This document shows, piece by piece, positions 6,725-16,735 of a stretch of DNA of 64,000 nucleotides (position 1 is its first letter; every line of letters begins with the position of its first letter). The DNA is from Anaerococcus sp. Marseille-Q5996 (lineage in GTDB: Bacteria; Bacillota; Clostridia; Tissierellales; Peptoniphilaceae): the NCBI RefSeq assembly GCF_946893725.1, contig NZ_CAMPPE010000002.1, forward strand, positions 1 to 64,000, given 5' to 3'. The translations under genes and the position numbers were made by a program. The notes beneath the pieces are model-generated. The model did no database searches. It saw only the letters and a program-made list of their open reading frames with translations, and was not told the DNA's origin.

Positions 6725-8077
6725 ATGGTGTTTGAAGGCCTATCCGACAGACTCCAAGAAACCCTTGGAAAACTAACCGGAAAAGGAAAATTAACAGAAA
6801 AAGACATCGATAGTGCAATGAGAGAGATAAGACTTTCACTTCTTGAAGCTGATGTTAACTACAAAGTCGTAAAAGAATTTGTAAAAACAGTTAAAGAACG
6901 CGCACTAGGCGAAGATGTCATGCAGTCACTAAGCCCAGGTCAAATGGTAGTTAAAATCGTAAATGAAGAGCTAACCAATTTGATGGGAAAAGAAAACTCC
7001 AAACTAGATCTTAAAGGAAGCACACCACATATGGTAATGATGGTTGGGCTTCAAGGTTCTGGTAAAACCACTCACTCAGGTAAATTAGTATATAAACTTA
7101 AAAGCGAAAACAGAAATCCAATGCTAGCAGCCCTAGATATTTATAGGCCGGCAGCTATTGACCAATTAAAAGTAGTTGGTAGCAAAGCGGGAGTTCCAGT
7201 TTTTGAAGAGGGCAAACAAGACCCAGTAATTACAGCTCAAAATGCAAAAGATTTTGCAAGGGCAAATAATTATGATACAGTCATCCTCGATACAGCAGGA
7301 CGTCTTCAAATAGATACTGATTTGATGGAAGAGCTAAAAGCAATCAAAGAAGCAACAAAACCTGACGAGATCCTCCTAGTAGTAGATGCTATGACAGGAC
7401 AAGAAGCAGTAAATGTTGCAAAAACTTTTGATGAATACCTAGACATCACCGGTGTAATACTCACCAAGCTTGATGGTGATGCTAGAGGTGGGGCAGCCCT
7501 ATCCATAAGACAAGTAGTTGGAAAACCAATAAAATTTGTTGGTGTAGGTGAAAAACTAGAAGACCTAGAGCCATTTTATCCAGATAGGATGGCAAATAGG
7601 ATTTTAGGAATGGGAGATGTTTTATCTTTAATAGAAAAAGCAGAAGCCCAAATCGATCTTCAAAATGCCAAAGAGCTTGAAGAAAAGATGAGAAATCAAA
7701 CCTATACCCTAGATGATTTTATGGAACAAATCAACCAAATCAGGAATATGGGTCCATTAGAAGACTTACTTGCAATGATACCTGGTGTAAATAACAAAAT
7801 GCTAAAACAAATCAACGTAGATGACTTAGGTTTTGAAAGAATTGAAGCACTTATAAGCTCCATGACACCAGCAGAGCGTGAAAAACCAGAAATAATCGGC
7901 AAAAACCGCAAAGATCGTATATCAAAAGGATCTGGAGTTAATGTAAAAGAGTTAAACAAACTCTTAAAACAGTTTAAAGAACTGAAAAAAATGATGAAAC
8001 AAGTTTCAAATATGCAAGGAAAAGGCAAAAAAGGAAGAGGCATGAGAATGCCAAAAATGCCTAAATTTCCTTTTTAA
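6725..8077 (+). CDS. ffh: Signal recognition particle protein Ffh
   Basis: The 450-residue SRP54 GTPase that targets nascent membrane proteins to FtsY and SecYEG. Domains in order are the N domain (1-~90), the G domain with GLQGSGKTT (about 108-116), DTAGR and TKLDGDARGG, and the methionine-rich M domain from ~300. The M domain binds SRP RNA and signal peptides (MIPGVNNK, SSMTPAERE) and has a basic Met/Lys tail. Length is normal. Second gene of the ylxM operon. Confidence 0.97.
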   Translation: MVFEGLSDRLQETLGKLTGKGKLTEKDIDSAMREIRLSLLEADVNYKVVKEFVKTVKERALGEDVMQSLSPGQMVVKIVNEELTNLMGKENSKLDLKGSTPHMVMMVGLQGSGKTTHSGKLVYKLKSENRNPMLAALDIYRPAAIDQLKVVGSKAGVPVFEEGKQDPVITAQNAKDFARANNYDTVILDTAGRLQIDTDLMEELKAIKEATKPDEILLVVDAMTGQEAVNVAKTFDEYLDITGVILTKLDGDARGGAALSIRQVVGKPIKFVGVGEKLEDLEPFYPDRMANRILGMGDVLSLIEKAEAQIDLQNAKELEEKMRNQTYTLDDFMEQINQIRNMGPLEDLLAMIPGVNNKMLKQINVDDLGFERIEALISSMTPAEREKPEIIGKNRKDRISKGSGVNVKELNKLLKQFKELKKMMKQVSNMQGKGKKGRGMRMPKMPKFPF

Positions 8078-8143
8078 TAGCTAGACAAACTATTAATAAA
8101 TATTAAATTTGTTTCTAAAACGTCAAAATGAAAGGAAGTAAAA

Positions 8144-8389
8144 ATGGCAGTAAAAATTAGATTAAAAAGAATGGGACAAAAGAAAAGACCATTCTACAGA
8201 GTTGTTGTAGCAGATAGCAGAAGCCCAAGAGATGGTAAATTCATCGAAGAAATCGGATATTACAATCCAGTAAGCGAACCTAAAGAATTTAAAATCGATA
8301 ATGAAAGAGCAAAATATTGGGTTGGCACTGGTGCAAAACCAACATCAATCGTTGAAAAACTTTTCAATGACAATGATGTACTAGCTTAA
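8144..8389 (+). CDS. rpsP: 30S ribosomal protein S16
   Basis: An 81-residue bS16, with the typical start [20 protein letters not shown] and the block [27 protein letters not shown] precedes the ATG. It follows ffh as in most Firmicutes. Confidence 0.97.
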   Translation: MAVKIRLKRMGQKKRPFYRVVVADSRSPRDGKFIEEIGYYNPVSEPKEFKIDNERAKYWVGTGAKPTSIVEKLFNDNDVLA

Positions 8390-8394
8390 GAATT

Positions 8395-8619
8395 ATGAAA
8401 GAACTTGTAGAAACAATAGTAAAAGAACTTGTAGAAGAAAAAGATCAAGTAGAAATCGAAGAAAGCCGCAATGACGGTGAAGTTAATATCATAATCCATG
8501 TAGCTGAGTCTGATAAGGGCAGAGTGATAGGAGTAAGAGGAAATATTATAAACTCAATCCGTACTATCGCAAGATCAGCAGCTATAAAAGAAAATGTTAA
8601 GGTTAATATAAAAATATGA
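8395..8619 (+). CDS. khpA: KH-domain RNA-binding protein KhpA (YlqC)
   Basis: A 74-residue single KH domain. The RNA-binding loop is GRVIGVRGNIINSIR (the GXXG variant is VRGN, about residues 43-46). KhpA with KhpB forms an RNA chaperone that affects cell elongation in Firmicutes. It lies between rpsP and rimM as usual, five bases after rpsP, and overlaps rimM by four bases, implying translational coupling. Confidence 0.92.
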   Translation: MKELVETIVKELVEEKDQVEIEESRNDGEVNIIIHVAESDKGRVIGVRGNIINSIRTIARSAAIKENVKVNIKI

Positions 8620-9101
8620 GAATAACAGTAGCAGAGATAGTAACTACCCACGGTGTACGTGGCAATCTGAAAGTAAAAAGCCTAAGTGATTATGAAAAAA
8701 GATTTGAAAACGGGGCAAAATTACTAATCGGAGATGAGGAGCTTACAGTAGAATCATCCTTTGATCAAAAAGGTTTAAAGGTTATCAAATTTAACGAATA
8801 TGACGATATAAATGATGTTCTTAAATTTGTGGGCAAAGATATAACCATAGAAGATTCTGAGCTTGGAGAGCTCAATGAAGATGAGTATTATGTTTTTGAG
8901 TTAGTTGGACTAGATGTGAAAAGCCATGGGCAAACAGTAGGCAAAATCACAGATGTCATCACAGGCGTTTACCCAAATGATGTTTATGTCATAAAAACAG
9001 AAAAAGATGAAGTTTACTTTCCAGCCTTAAATGCTACTGTAAAAAATGTTGATATAGAAAATGGCTTTATAGAAGTAGAAAACTTTAGTGACTATGAATA
9101 A
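8616..9101 (+). CDS. rimM: Ribosome maturation factor RimM
   Basis: A 161-residue 16S processing factor that binds S19 in the 30S head. The RimM N-terminal beta barrel has VAEIVTTHGVRGNLKVKSLS, and the C-terminal PRC-type barrel has YYVFELVGLDV...G.ITDVITGVYPNDVYVI. It overlaps khpA at the start and trmD at the end. Confidence 0.95.
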   Translation: MRITVAEIVTTHGVRGNLKVKSLSDYEKRFENGAKLLIGDEELTVESSFDQKGLKVIKFNEYDDINDVLKFVGKDITIEDSELGELNEDEYYVFELVGLDVKSHGQTVGKITDVITGVYPNDVYVIKTEKDEVYFPALNATVKNVDIENGFIEVENFSDYE

Positions 9102-9801
9102 AATAACCATCCTGACCCTATTTCCAGAAAGTTTTGAATTTCTAAAGACTTATGGAGTCATAGGCAAGGCTATTTCAAAAGGATTATTAGAACTTGAATT
9201 TGTAAATATAAGAGATTTTTCAAATAATAAACATAATCATGTAGATGATACCGTTTATGGTGGAGCAGCAGGAATGCTTATGAGACCACAACCTATATAT
9301 GATGCTTTAATGTCTGTAAAAAAACCAGGATCCAAGGTAGCCTATATGTCTGCTGCAGGATCTCAATTCAATCAGAAATTAGCAATCGACTTTGCAGAAA
9401 TTAAACATCTTATACTTATTTGTGGCCACTATGAAGGCATAGATGCAAGAATAACCAACCACTATGTAGATTATGAAATCTCAATTGGCGATTATGTCCT
9501 AACAGGTGGTGAAATCCCAGCTATGGTTGTAATCGACTCTATGGCAAGATTTATAGAAGGTGTAGTTGGTAAGGAAGAATCCCTAGTTACAGATTCACAT
9601 TACAATACATTATTGCAGCAAGATGAATTTACCAAGCCACGCGAATTTAATGGATACATGGTGCCACAGGATTTATTAAGTGGTGACCATAAAAAAATTG
9701 CAGCTTGGAATAAAAAAAGTGCAATAGAAAAAACAAAAAGAGTCAGACCAGACTTATATGAAAAATTCCTAAGAGAGGAGAATGAAAATGGACTTAATTA
9801 A
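9094..9801 (+). CDS. trmD: tRNA (guanine37-N1)-methyltransferase TrmD
   Basis: A 235-residue SPOUT methyltransferase making m1G37. The deep trefoil knot motifs are visible: [16 protein letters not shown] and [20 protein letters not shown] 9094 is preferred to GTG 9088; it gives the usual M-(N)[10 protein letters not shown] start. It overlaps the end of rimM and the start of rplS. Confidence 0.96.
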   Translation: MNKITILTLFPESFEFLKTYGVIGKAISKGLLELEFVNIRDFSNNKHNHVDDTVYGGAAGMLMRPQPIYDALMSVKKPGSKVAYMSAAGSQFNQKLAIDFAEIKHLILICGHYEGIDARITNHYVDYEISIGDYVLTGGEIPAMVVIDSMARFIEGVVGKEESLVTDSHYNTLLQQDEFTKPREFNGYMVPQDLLSGDHKKIAAWNKKSAIEKTKRVRPDLYEKFLREENENGLN

Positions 9802-10135
9802 AAAAATTGAACAAGAAAACTTACGTGAAGATCAATATGACTTTAACGTAGGAGATACAGTTAGAATATCTTATAGAATTAAAGAAGGTGAAAAAACTAG
9901 ACTTCAAGACTTTGAAGGTACAGTTATCAAAATCAAAGAAGGTGGAGTAAACAAAGCATTCACACTAAGAAGAATTTCTTACGGTGTAGGTGTTGAAAGA
10001 ACTTTCCTTTACAACTCACCAAGAATCGAAAAACTTGTAGTAACAAGACACGGTAAAGTACGTCGTGCAAAACTTAACTACCTACGTGGTCGTCAAGGTA
10101 AAGCTACAAAAGTAAAAGAAAAAACAAACTACTAA
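9788..10135 (+). CDS. rplS: 50S ribosomal protein L19
   Basis: A 115-residue bL19 beginning [12 protein letters not shown], with [16 protein letters not shown] and the basic end [22 protein letters not shown] 9788 is seven bases after GAGGAG (9775-9780), whereas ATG 9782 is too close, so 9788 is chosen. It overlaps trmD by 14 bases. Confidence 0.96.
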   Translation: MDLIKKIEQENLREDQYDFNVGDTVRISYRIKEGEKTRLQDFEGTVIKIKEGGVNKAFTLRRISYGVGVERTFLYNSPRIEKLVVTRHGKVRRAKLNYLRGRQGKATKVKEKTNY

Positions 10136-10139
10136 AATT

Positions 10140-10170
10140 AAGGCTGTATATTTAATATGCAGCTTTTTTA
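10140..10170 (+). terminator. Terminator after rplS
   Basis: AAGGCTGTATA-tttaa-TATGCAGCTTTTTT stem-loop with T-run. It separates the ribosomal block from rbgA. Confidence 0.8.
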
Positions 10171-10220
10171 TTACAAAAATTTTGATATAATAAAGCTAGC
10201 ATGTCTAGAGGGAGATAAAT

Positions 10221-11063
10221 ATGGCAATGAATATAAATTGGTATCCAGGTCACATGAAAAAGACCAAGGAAGAGATCCAAAATAACTTAAAACTAGTAGA
10301 TATAGTCCTAGAAATAATAGATGCCCGCATACCAGAATCATCCAGAAATCCTATGCTTGATGAGATTTTGGGAGATAAGCCGCGTTTAATAGTGATGAAC
10401 AAATCAGACCTAGCCGATAGTAAGGTAAATAAAATGTGGATTAATAAATTTAAAGAAGAGGGAATAGCTGCCACACTTATGAATTCTAAGGAAAAAATAA
10501 ATGTATCTAGAATTTATGATATGGCAAAGGCAGAGCTTTCTGAAAAATTTGAGCGAATAGAGGCAAAAAACATTGAAAATAAAGTCATTCGAATGATGAT
10601 AGTAGGTATTCCAAATGCAGGCAAATCTACCTTTATAAATAATGTTGCAAAAAGAAAATCTGCAAACGTAGGAAACCGACCAGGTGTTACAAAAACCAAG
10701 CAATGGATAAAAACAAATGCAAATATAGAACTTCTAGACACACCAGGAGTACTTTGGCCAAAATTTGACGAAGAAACCGGACTAAACTTATCCTACACCC
10801 ATGCCATAAAAGATGAAATTTTAAATATTGAAGATTTAACTCTTAAATTTTTAGAAAAAATGAAAGAAGATTATCCACAAAGTCTAAATGAAAGATACGG
10901 TGTAGATCCAGAAAAACCAGCCCTAGAAATCTATGAAGATATAGCCAGAAAACGTGGAGCAGTCACAAAGGGTGGAGATTTTGACTATACTAGAACTGCA
11001 AATATAATTTTAACAGATTTTAGGTCAGGCAAACTTGGAAAAATTACATTAGAGCGCCCATGA
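10221..11063 (+). CDS. rbgA: Ribosome biogenesis GTPase RbgA (YlqF)
   Basis: A 280-residue circularly permuted GTPase needed for late 50S assembly (uL16 incorporation) in B. subtilis. The permuted motif order is visible: G4 VMNKSDL (about 56-62) comes before G1 GIPNAGKSTF (about 128-137) and G3 LLDTPGV. The N-terminus INWYPGHMKK is characteristic. A GGGAG site precedes the ATG. It overlaps rnhB by four bases. Confidence 0.95.
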   Translation: MAMNINWYPGHMKKTKEEIQNNLKLVDIVLEIIDARIPESSRNPMLDEILGDKPRLIVMNKSDLADSKVNKMWINKFKEEGIAATLMNSKEKINVSRIYDMAKAELSEKFERIEAKNIENKVIRMMIVGIPNAGKSTFINNVAKRKSANVGNRPGVTKTKQWIKTNANIELLDTPGVLWPKFDEETGLNLSYTHAIKDEILNIEDLTLKFLEKMKEDYPQSLNERYGVDPEKPALEIYEDIARKRGAVTKGGDFDYTRTANIILTDFRSGKLGKITLERP

Positions 11064-11683
11064 AATATTCAGAATATAATGATCAAATAAAAAAACAAAT
11101 ATATGAAAAATATTCATTAATAGCAGGAGTGGACGAGGTAGGCCGCGGACCCTTGGCAGGACCTGTGGTAACTTGTGCCGTAATCATGAAAAAAGATTCT
11201 AAAATCGAAGGGGTAACTGATTCTAAGAAGCTAAGTCGTAAAAAAATGTTAGAATTAAAAGAGCAAATCATAGATGATGCCCTTGCGGTTTCTTATGGCT
11301 ATGCCAATAATAATTTGATAGATGAGATAAATATCAGGCAGGCAACCCTATTTGCAATGAAAAATGCAGTTGAGAATTTAAATATAAAGCCAGAAATTTT
11401 GCTAATAGATGCAGAAAGAATTGACTCAAATATTCCTCAATTAAATATTGTAAAGGGAGATTTAAATGAATATGCTATTTCCTGTGCATCGATTTTAGCA
11501 AAGATCCGTAGGGATGATATTATGATTAATTTTTCAAAAATCTATCCAGAATATTCTTTTGATACAAATGTAGGCTACGGGACAAAAAAACATTACGAGG
11601 CTATTGATAACAATGGAATTACTCCCATCCATAGACTAAGTTTTTTGAAAAAATATTATGCCAAACAGGAAAGTTTTTTATGA
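11060..11683 (+). CDS. rnhB: Ribonuclease HII
   Basis: A 207-residue enzyme that removes misincorporated ribonucleotides and RNA primers from DNA-RNA hybrids. The active-site block AGVDEVGRGPLAGPVV carries the Asp-Glu pair, and LLIDAERI carries a further acidic residue. GYGTKKHYEAI matches the C-terminal RNase H2 motif. It overlaps both neighbours by four bases. Confidence 0.95.
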   Translation: MKYSEYNDQIKKQIYEKYSLIAGVDEVGRGPLAGPVVTCAVIMKKDSKIEGVTDSKKLSRKKMLELKEQIIDDALAVSYGYANNNLIDEINIRQATLFAMKNAVENLNIKPEILLIDAERIDSNIPQLNIVKGDLNEYAISCASILAKIRRDDIMINFSKIYPEYSFDTNVGYGTKKHYEAIDNNGITPIHRLSFLKKYYAKQESFL

Positions 11684-12027
11684 GTGAAAAAAGAAAAATA
11701 GGTGACCTTGGTGAGGAGATAGTTGTTAGCTTTCTAATAGAAAATGGCTATGAAATCCTAGACCGTAACTACCTAAAACCCTATGGGGAAATTGACATAA
11801 TTGCTATGAAAAATGATATAGTTTGTTTTGTGGAAGTAAAGGCTAGAAAAAATGTAAAATTTGGCTATCCCAGAGAAGCAGTAAACTTTTATAAGCAACA
11901 ACGCATCGCAAAGGCTAGCCAAACTTATCTAATTGAGAACAATCTTACAAATTATATAATGAGATTTGATGTGGCGGAAGTATTTACTGAAAGTAGAAAG
12001 ATAAATTATATTGAAAATGCATTCTAA
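11680..12027 (+). CDS. YraN family endonuclease-like protein (UPF0102)
   Basis: A 115-residue member of the UPF0102 group, which has a Holliday-junction-resolvase-like nuclease fold. GDLGEEIVVSFLIENGYEIL, YGEIDIIA and VCFVEVKARK contain the E...D...ExK residues. Its cellular role is not firmly known. It lies between rnhB and dprA, its common place. Confidence 0.88.
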   Translation: MSEKRKIGDLGEEIVVSFLIENGYEILDRNYLKPYGEIDIIAMKNDIVCFVEVKARKNVKFGYPREAVNFYKQQRIAKASQTYLIENNLTNYIMRFDVAEVFTESRKINYIENAF

Positions 12028-13108
12028 ATACACAAATAGAGAAATAATATTATACTTAAACTACATATTTTTAGATAATCGTGTCATTTTAAAGATTAAT
12101 GAAACCATAGGTTTTGATAATTTCTTTGACAAATCTAGGATAGATTTAGATTTTTTAATAGATAAGATATATGAAAAAATATTTAATGCTAAATCCATTG
12201 AAGATTTTAAAGATTACCATGAAAAAGTTAGTAAATATGGATATAATTACGTAACTATTTTAGATGAAGATTATCCAGAAAACCTTAGATATATTGAAGA
12301 TAGGCCTGCTATATTATTTTATAAGGGTGAACTAAACCACGAAAAAGATAAAAACTCCATCGCCTTTGTAGGTGCAAGAAAATGCACTGATTACGGTAAA
12401 TGGGCTTGTAAAACTTTAAGTCAAGGGGTTTCTGCTGAGGGAATTACAACTGTATCTGGACTTGCTTATGGGATAGATGCAATTTGCCATAAATCAACTT
12501 TGGAAGTTGCTGGCAGGAGTATTGGTATTATTGGATGTGGCATAGATAAAATTTATCCCAAACAAAACCGCAATTTGTATGAACAACTAGAAAATAATGG
12601 ACTAATTTTATCAGAATTCCCCCTAGGAACTGAACCAAAACCCTATAATTTCCCAAGAAGAAATAGAATTATATCCGGTATTTCGCTTGCAACAGTAGTT
12701 ATTGAAGCAAAAGAAAAATCTGGAACCATGATTACAACTAGGTGTGCTTTAGAGCAAGGCAAAGAAGTCTTTGCAGTGCCTGGAAATATAAATTCTATTT
12801 ATTCTAAGGGTACAAATAAACTTATCCAAGAGGGTAGCAAATTAATTACAAGTGCTGATGATATCCTAGAAGAACTTGATTATCTATTGGATATAAATCA
12901 AATAAAATCAATTACTGATTACTCATCACTTGCAAATGATGAGCTAGAAATAGTAAGATATATCGAAGAAAATCCAAATACTACTGCAGACTTACTTGCA
13001 GCAAATTTATCATATAATATAGATGAAATTAATTATCTTTTAACATCGCTCGAACTTAGAGATTATATAGAAAATATTGGAAATAATGAATTTACAACAA
13101 AGAGGTGA
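12017..13108 (+). CDS. dprA: DNA processing protein DprA
   Basis: A 363-residue Rossmann-fold protein that loads RecA on incoming single-stranded DNA during transformation. Visible blocks are FVGARKCTDYGKWA, TTVSGLAYGIDAICHKSTL, ILSEFPLGTEPKPYNFPRRN and GTMITTRCALEQGKEVFAVPG. A winged-helix-like C-terminus (about 305-363) follows. No strong ribosome site is visible. I prefer ATG 12017 over TTG 12011. It overlaps yraN by 11 bases, so translation is probably coupled. Confidence 0.92.
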   Translation: MHSKYTNREIILYLNYIFLDNRVILKINETIGFDNFFDKSRIDLDFLIDKIYEKIFNAKSIEDFKDYHEKVSKYGYNYVTILDEDYPENLRYIEDRPAILFYKGELNHEKDKNSIAFVGARKCTDYGKWACKTLSQGVSAEGITTVSGLAYGIDAICHKSTLEVAGRSIGIIGCGIDKIYPKQNRNLYEQLENNGLILSEFPLGTEPKPYNFPRRNRIISGISLATVVIEAKEKSGTMITTRCALEQGKEVFAVPGNINSIYSKGTNKLIQEGSKLITSADDILEELDYLLDINQIKSITDYSSLANDELEIVRYIEENPNTTADLLAANLSYNIDEINYLLTSLELRDYIENIGNNEFTTKR

Positions 13109-13113
13109 AAAGC

Positions 13114-15168
13114 TTGGCTAAAAATTTAGTGATAGTAGAATCCCCAACAAAAGCAAGATCGATCGGCAAGATGCTAGGTAGCAATTATAAGGTAATGGCG
13201 ACCATAGGACACTTGCGTGACCTACCAAAGTCAAAATTTGGTGTAGATATAGAAAATAACTTTGAACCTGAATACATAAAAGTAAGGGGCAGGGCAAAAA
13301 CTATAAATGAACTTAAAAAAGAAGCTGATAAGGCAGATAAAGTTTACTTGGCAACTGACCCGGATAGGGAAGGTGAAGCCATTAGCTGGCATTTAGAATA
13401 TCTTTTGGGTCTTGATCCAAAAGATAAAAATCGTGTAGAATTTCATGAAATTACAAAGGAAAATGTAAAAAATGCCATCAAAGCTCCAAGGCAAATCGAC
13501 CAAAATTTAGTAGATGCCCAACAAGCTAGAAGGGTTATGGATAGGATAGTAGGTTATGAAATAAGTCCTATTTTGTGGAAGCGAGTAAAATCTGGTCTTT
13601 CAGCTGGCCGTGTTCAATCAGTTGCGCTAAAACTAATTGTAGAAAAACAAAAAGAAATAGATGCCTTTGTACCAGAAGAATACTGGACTATAACTGCTGA
13701 CCATAACCACGATAATACAAAATTTATATCAGAATTTTATGGTAAGCCTAGTAAAAGGATAAAAATCTCAAATGAATCTGGTGCTAATAAGGTATTAGAT
13801 GCTATAGATAAGGACAATTTTAAGGTAGTAGAAGTTAAGAAGACAAAAAAATCTCGTAAACCACCAAAACCTTATACAACATCAACCCTCCAACAAGATG
13901 CATCAAATAAATTGGGATATTCTACAAAATATACCATGCAATTGGCCCAACAACTTTTTGAAGGTATAGATGTAGGAGATGGATCTGTTGGTTTGATTTC
14001 CTATATGAGAACTGATGCTACAAGAATTTCATCAGAAATTGTGGGAGAGTCTTTAAAATATATAAAAGATAAATATGGAGATAAGTATGCTGGAAAGGGC
14101 AATAATCATGGGGGCAAGAAAAAAGGCAGCCAAGATGCCCACGAATCCATACGTCCAACATCAATTTTTAGAGACCCTATCTCAGTAAAACCTTATTTAT
14201 CAGACCAACAATATAAGCTTTACAAATTGATTTGGACAAGGGTTGTTCAATCACAAATGACAGATTATGAATACCTTTCAACTACAATTAATTTTGATAA
14301 TAATGGCTTAATTTTTAAATCAAATGGTAAAATCACTATTTTTGAAGGATTTAACAAAATAAGTGGGGGCCTTGAAAATGAAAATATCCTTCCAGAGCTT
14401 AAAGAGGGAGATGTAATATCTGCTACAAAAATAAAAAAAGACCAACACTTTACAAATCCACCAGCAAGATATACTGAAGCAAGTCTAGTAAAGGTCCTTG
14501 AAGAATTTGGCATTGGACGTCCTTCAACTTATTCAGCAACAATAAACCAAATTGTAAATAGAAACTATGTAGAATACGAGGGCAGGTCTATTTATCCAAC
14601 AGAACTTGGTTTTACTGTAAATGACTTCTTGCAAGAGAATTTTGATGACATAATAAATGTAGAATTTACCGCAGATATGGAAAATCAATTGGATAAGATC
14701 GCCGAACATAAAATATATTGGAAAGACGTATTGGGCAATTTCTATACTGGTTTTGAAAAAGACATGAAAAATGTCAAAAAAGATGATACAGATTATAAGG
14801 TCAAAGATGAAGTTTTAGATGAAAAATGTCCAAAATGCGGTCATGCTCTAGCTATAAAACACGGCAGAAATGGTAAATTTATCGGTTGTACCAATTTTCC
14901 AGAATGTAATTTTACAAAATCAATAGTAAAAACTACTGGAGTTACTTGTCCAAAATGCAAAACTGGAGAAATTATCGAAAAAGTTAGCAAAAAGGGTAAA
15001 AGATTTTATGCCTGTGATAATTATCCAAAATGCGAATATGCAGTATGGGATCCACCAACAGGAGAAAAGTGCCCAGAATGTGGTGACCTTTTAGTTCATA
15101 AGAAAAATAGAAGAGTCGATGAGATAAGATGTGCTAACTGTGATTATATAAAAGAAAAGAAGAGATGA
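13114..15168 (+). CDS. topA: DNA topoisomerase I (type IA)
   Basis: A 684-residue enzyme that relaxes negative supercoils. The Toprim domain starts AKNLVIVESPTKA and includes TDPDREGEAISWH. The catalytic Tyr is in SYMRTDATRIS (about residue 310). The end carries three C4 zinc-ribbon repeats (CPKCGHALAI...CTNFPEC; CPKCKTGEII...CDNYPKC; CPECGDLL...CANC). TTG 13114 is chosen: AGAGGTG (13101-13107) sits six bases upstream, and it gives the normal (M)AKNLVIVE start. GTG 13105 lies inside that site. Confidence 0.96.
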   Translation: MAKNLVIVESPTKARSIGKMLGSNYKVMATIGHLRDLPKSKFGVDIENNFEPEYIKVRGRAKTINELKKEADKADKVYLATDPDREGEAISWHLEYLLGLDPKDKNRVEFHEITKENVKNAIKAPRQIDQNLVDAQQARRVMDRIVGYEISPILWKRVKSGLSAGRVQSVALKLIVEKQKEIDAFVPEEYWTITADHNHDNTKFISEFYGKPSKRIKISNESGANKVLDAIDKDNFKVVEVKKTKKSRKPPKPYTTSTLQQDASNKLGYSTKYTMQLAQQLFEGIDVGDGSVGLISYMRTDATRISSEIVGESLKYIKDKYGDKYAGKGNNHGGKKKGSQDAHESIRPTSIFRDPISVKPYLSDQQYKLYKLIWTRVVQSQMTDYEYLSTTINFDNNGLIFKSNGKITIFEGFNKISGGLENENILPELKEGDVISATKIKKDQHFTNPPARYTEASLVKVLEEFGIGRPSTYSATINQIVNRNYVEYEGRSIYPTELGFTVNDFLQENFDDIINVEFTADMENQLDKIAEHKIYWKDVLGNFYTGFEKDMKNVKKDDTDYKVKDEVLDEKCPKCGHALAIKHGRNGKFIGCTNFPECNFTKSIVKTTGVTCPKCKTGEIIEKVSKKGKRFYACDNYPKCEYAVWDPPTGEKCPECGDLLVHKKNRRVDEIRCANCDYIKEKKR

Positions 15169-15186
15169 GAATAATTTCTCATCTCT
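15161..15186. terminator. Hairpin between convergent topA and ABC permease
   Basis: A perfect 10-bp stem AGAGATGAGA/TCTCATCTCT around ATAATT. There is no strong T-run on the plus strand and a T-rich tract on the minus strand, so it is a better terminator for the minus-strand operon. Confidence 0.6.
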
Positions 15187-15192
15187 ATTAAT

Positions 15193-15873
15193 TTAAAATC
15201 TTACATCTATTTTTTTTATTACATAAAATCTAAATGCTTGGCTGATAATTACTAGTAGAAGGCTTAACCATAAATTATTAGTAATAGCATCAAAGGTAAG
15301 GGAGCTTGAGTTGAATGCACTTGAAAGTACAAGTCCTATAACACATCCAATAAGTGGGTTTACTTTTAATAAGTAGGAAATTACAGATGCAATTACTGAT
15401 ATGCTTAATAAATTTAAAACAAATTTCAATAATGCTTCATTTAATGACAGATTCATAATTGTTTTGCTTAAAGAATCATCCTCAAAACTAGGACTATTTA
15501 TATATACTCCCACTATAAAATCTACAATTAGCTTTAACATTATTACAGCTATTAACGTGATTATAATATCCTTTAAAAGCAATCCCCAAGCAATATCATT
15601 TCTCTTATTACCTAGTTTGCTAGCAGTTGGGAGAATATCGCCCATGGATTGGGCCTGGGACATTGCTACTATAACAACTATGGCTATTATCATCATTCCA
15701 CTTAAAATCAGCAAAATTGTATTAATTCCACTAGTTCCAATTTCTTTCATGATTTCTTTGCCTAAACCAAAATATGCTACCAAACTGCCAAAAATAATAC
15801 CTATAAAGGCACCGAGTAGTCCTCTTAAATCTAGCTTCAAGGAAGCTTTTATAACTTTTGTAATTCCATTCAT
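15193..15873 (-). CDS. ABC transporter permease (YtrC/ABC-2-like)
   Basis: A 226-residue integral membrane protein with about six hydrophobic segments (for example ~20-36, 49-69, 104-125, 150-170, 176-190, 200-216). It has no soluble domain. It follows the ATPase by one base and is the third gene of a GntR-ATPase-permease operon, like the ytr operon of B. subtilis. The role is probably exporter or cell-envelope-stress transporter. The substrate is unknown. Confidence 0.7.
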   Translation of the reverse strand: MNGITKVIKASLKLDLRGLLGAFIGIIFGSLVAYFGLGKEIMKEIGTSGINTILLILSGMMIIAIVVIVAMSQAQSMGDILPTASKLGNKRNDIAWGLLLKDIIITLIAVIMLKLIVDFIVGVYINSPSFEDDSLSKTIMNLSLNEALLKFVLNLLSISVIASVISYLLKVNPLIGCVIGLVLSSAFNSSSLTFDAITNNLWLSLLLVIISQAFRFYVIKKIDVRF

Positions 15874-15874
15874 A

Positions 15875-16735
15875 TTAAACCTCCATATTCAATGACTTAA
15901 ATAATTCATCAAGTGGCATTGGCTGAACGACAGACTTTGCCCTCAAGTTTTCAAGTTCAGCTCTAGTAAATCGATCATAAACATATGCTATAACTTGTCC
16001 GCCAATATTGTTTGTATGTATGATATTCTTACCATCTAGCAAGCTAAGGTCATTAGGATCTAGAGTTATTTTTAGAGAACTTTCTGAAAGTGCTTCTACA
16101 GAGTCATTGATAATTACTTTTTGACCCTTAAGAATTATGACATCATCAGCGATTTTTTCTATATCTTTTAAAAGATGAGATGATAGGATGATTGTAGAAT
16201 TGTCATGATCTTGGTAAGACAAAATCTTTTTGTAAAGCATATCTTTGTTTATTTCATCAAGTCCTGTTGCAGGTTCATCTAAATATAAGTATTTTGCTCC
16301 GGATGATAGGCCAATTATTGTCCTAAATAGAGATTTATTACCAAATGATAATTTATCATATCTTTTCTTTTTATCAATATTAAATAAAGTCATCAGCTCA
16401 TCAAATCTTTTCTGATTGAAATTAGGAGATAGGGTTTTGAAACTAGATATTAGAGTTTTTAATTTTTCCCCATTTTGATTTTCACTTATAAAATCATCAC
16501 TGATTATCGCTATGTCTTCTTTAAATGATTTATCATTTTTAATGTCAACACCATTAATTTTTACATTGCCCTCATACTCACATATTTGATTTGATAGGAT
16601 TTTCATCAAGGTAGTTTTACCTACACCATTTCTGCCAACAAGTCCAAAAATCTTTCCATTTTCCAAAGTTAAATTTATTCGATCAAGGACTAATTTGTCC
16701 TTATAGGATTTTTTTAGATTTCTAACTTCAATCAT
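15875..16735 (-). CDS. ABC transporter ATP-binding protein
   Basis: A 286-residue ATPase with Walker A GLVGRNGVGKTT (about 34-45), signature KLSFGNKSLF in place of LSGGQ, Walker B YLYLDEPATG, and the H-loop SSHLLKD. The start ATG 16735 (MIEVRNLKKSY) has AAGGAG upstream; the longer frame from 16762 does not. It overlaps the end of the GntR gene by eight bases. It pairs with the permease downstream. Confidence 0.88.
   Translation of the reverse strand: MIEVRNLKKSYKDKLVLDRINLTLENGKIFGLVGRNGVGKTTLMKILSNQICEYEGNVKINGVDIKNDKSFKEDIAIISDDFISENQNGEKLKTLISSFKTLSPNFNQKRFDELMTLFNIDKKKRYDKLSFGNKSLFRTIIGLSSGAKYLYLDEPATGLDEINKDMLYKKILSYQDHDNSTIILSSHLLKDIEKIADDVIILKGQKVIINDSVEALSESSLKITLDPNDLSLLDGKNIIHTNNIGGQVIAYVYDRFTRAELENLRAKSVVQPMPLDELFKSLNMEV

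Noticed and set aside
15401-15895. 164-codon plus-strand frame opposite the ABC permease
   Set aside because: Antisense shadow of a membrane protein gene that fits its operon by start site and spacing.
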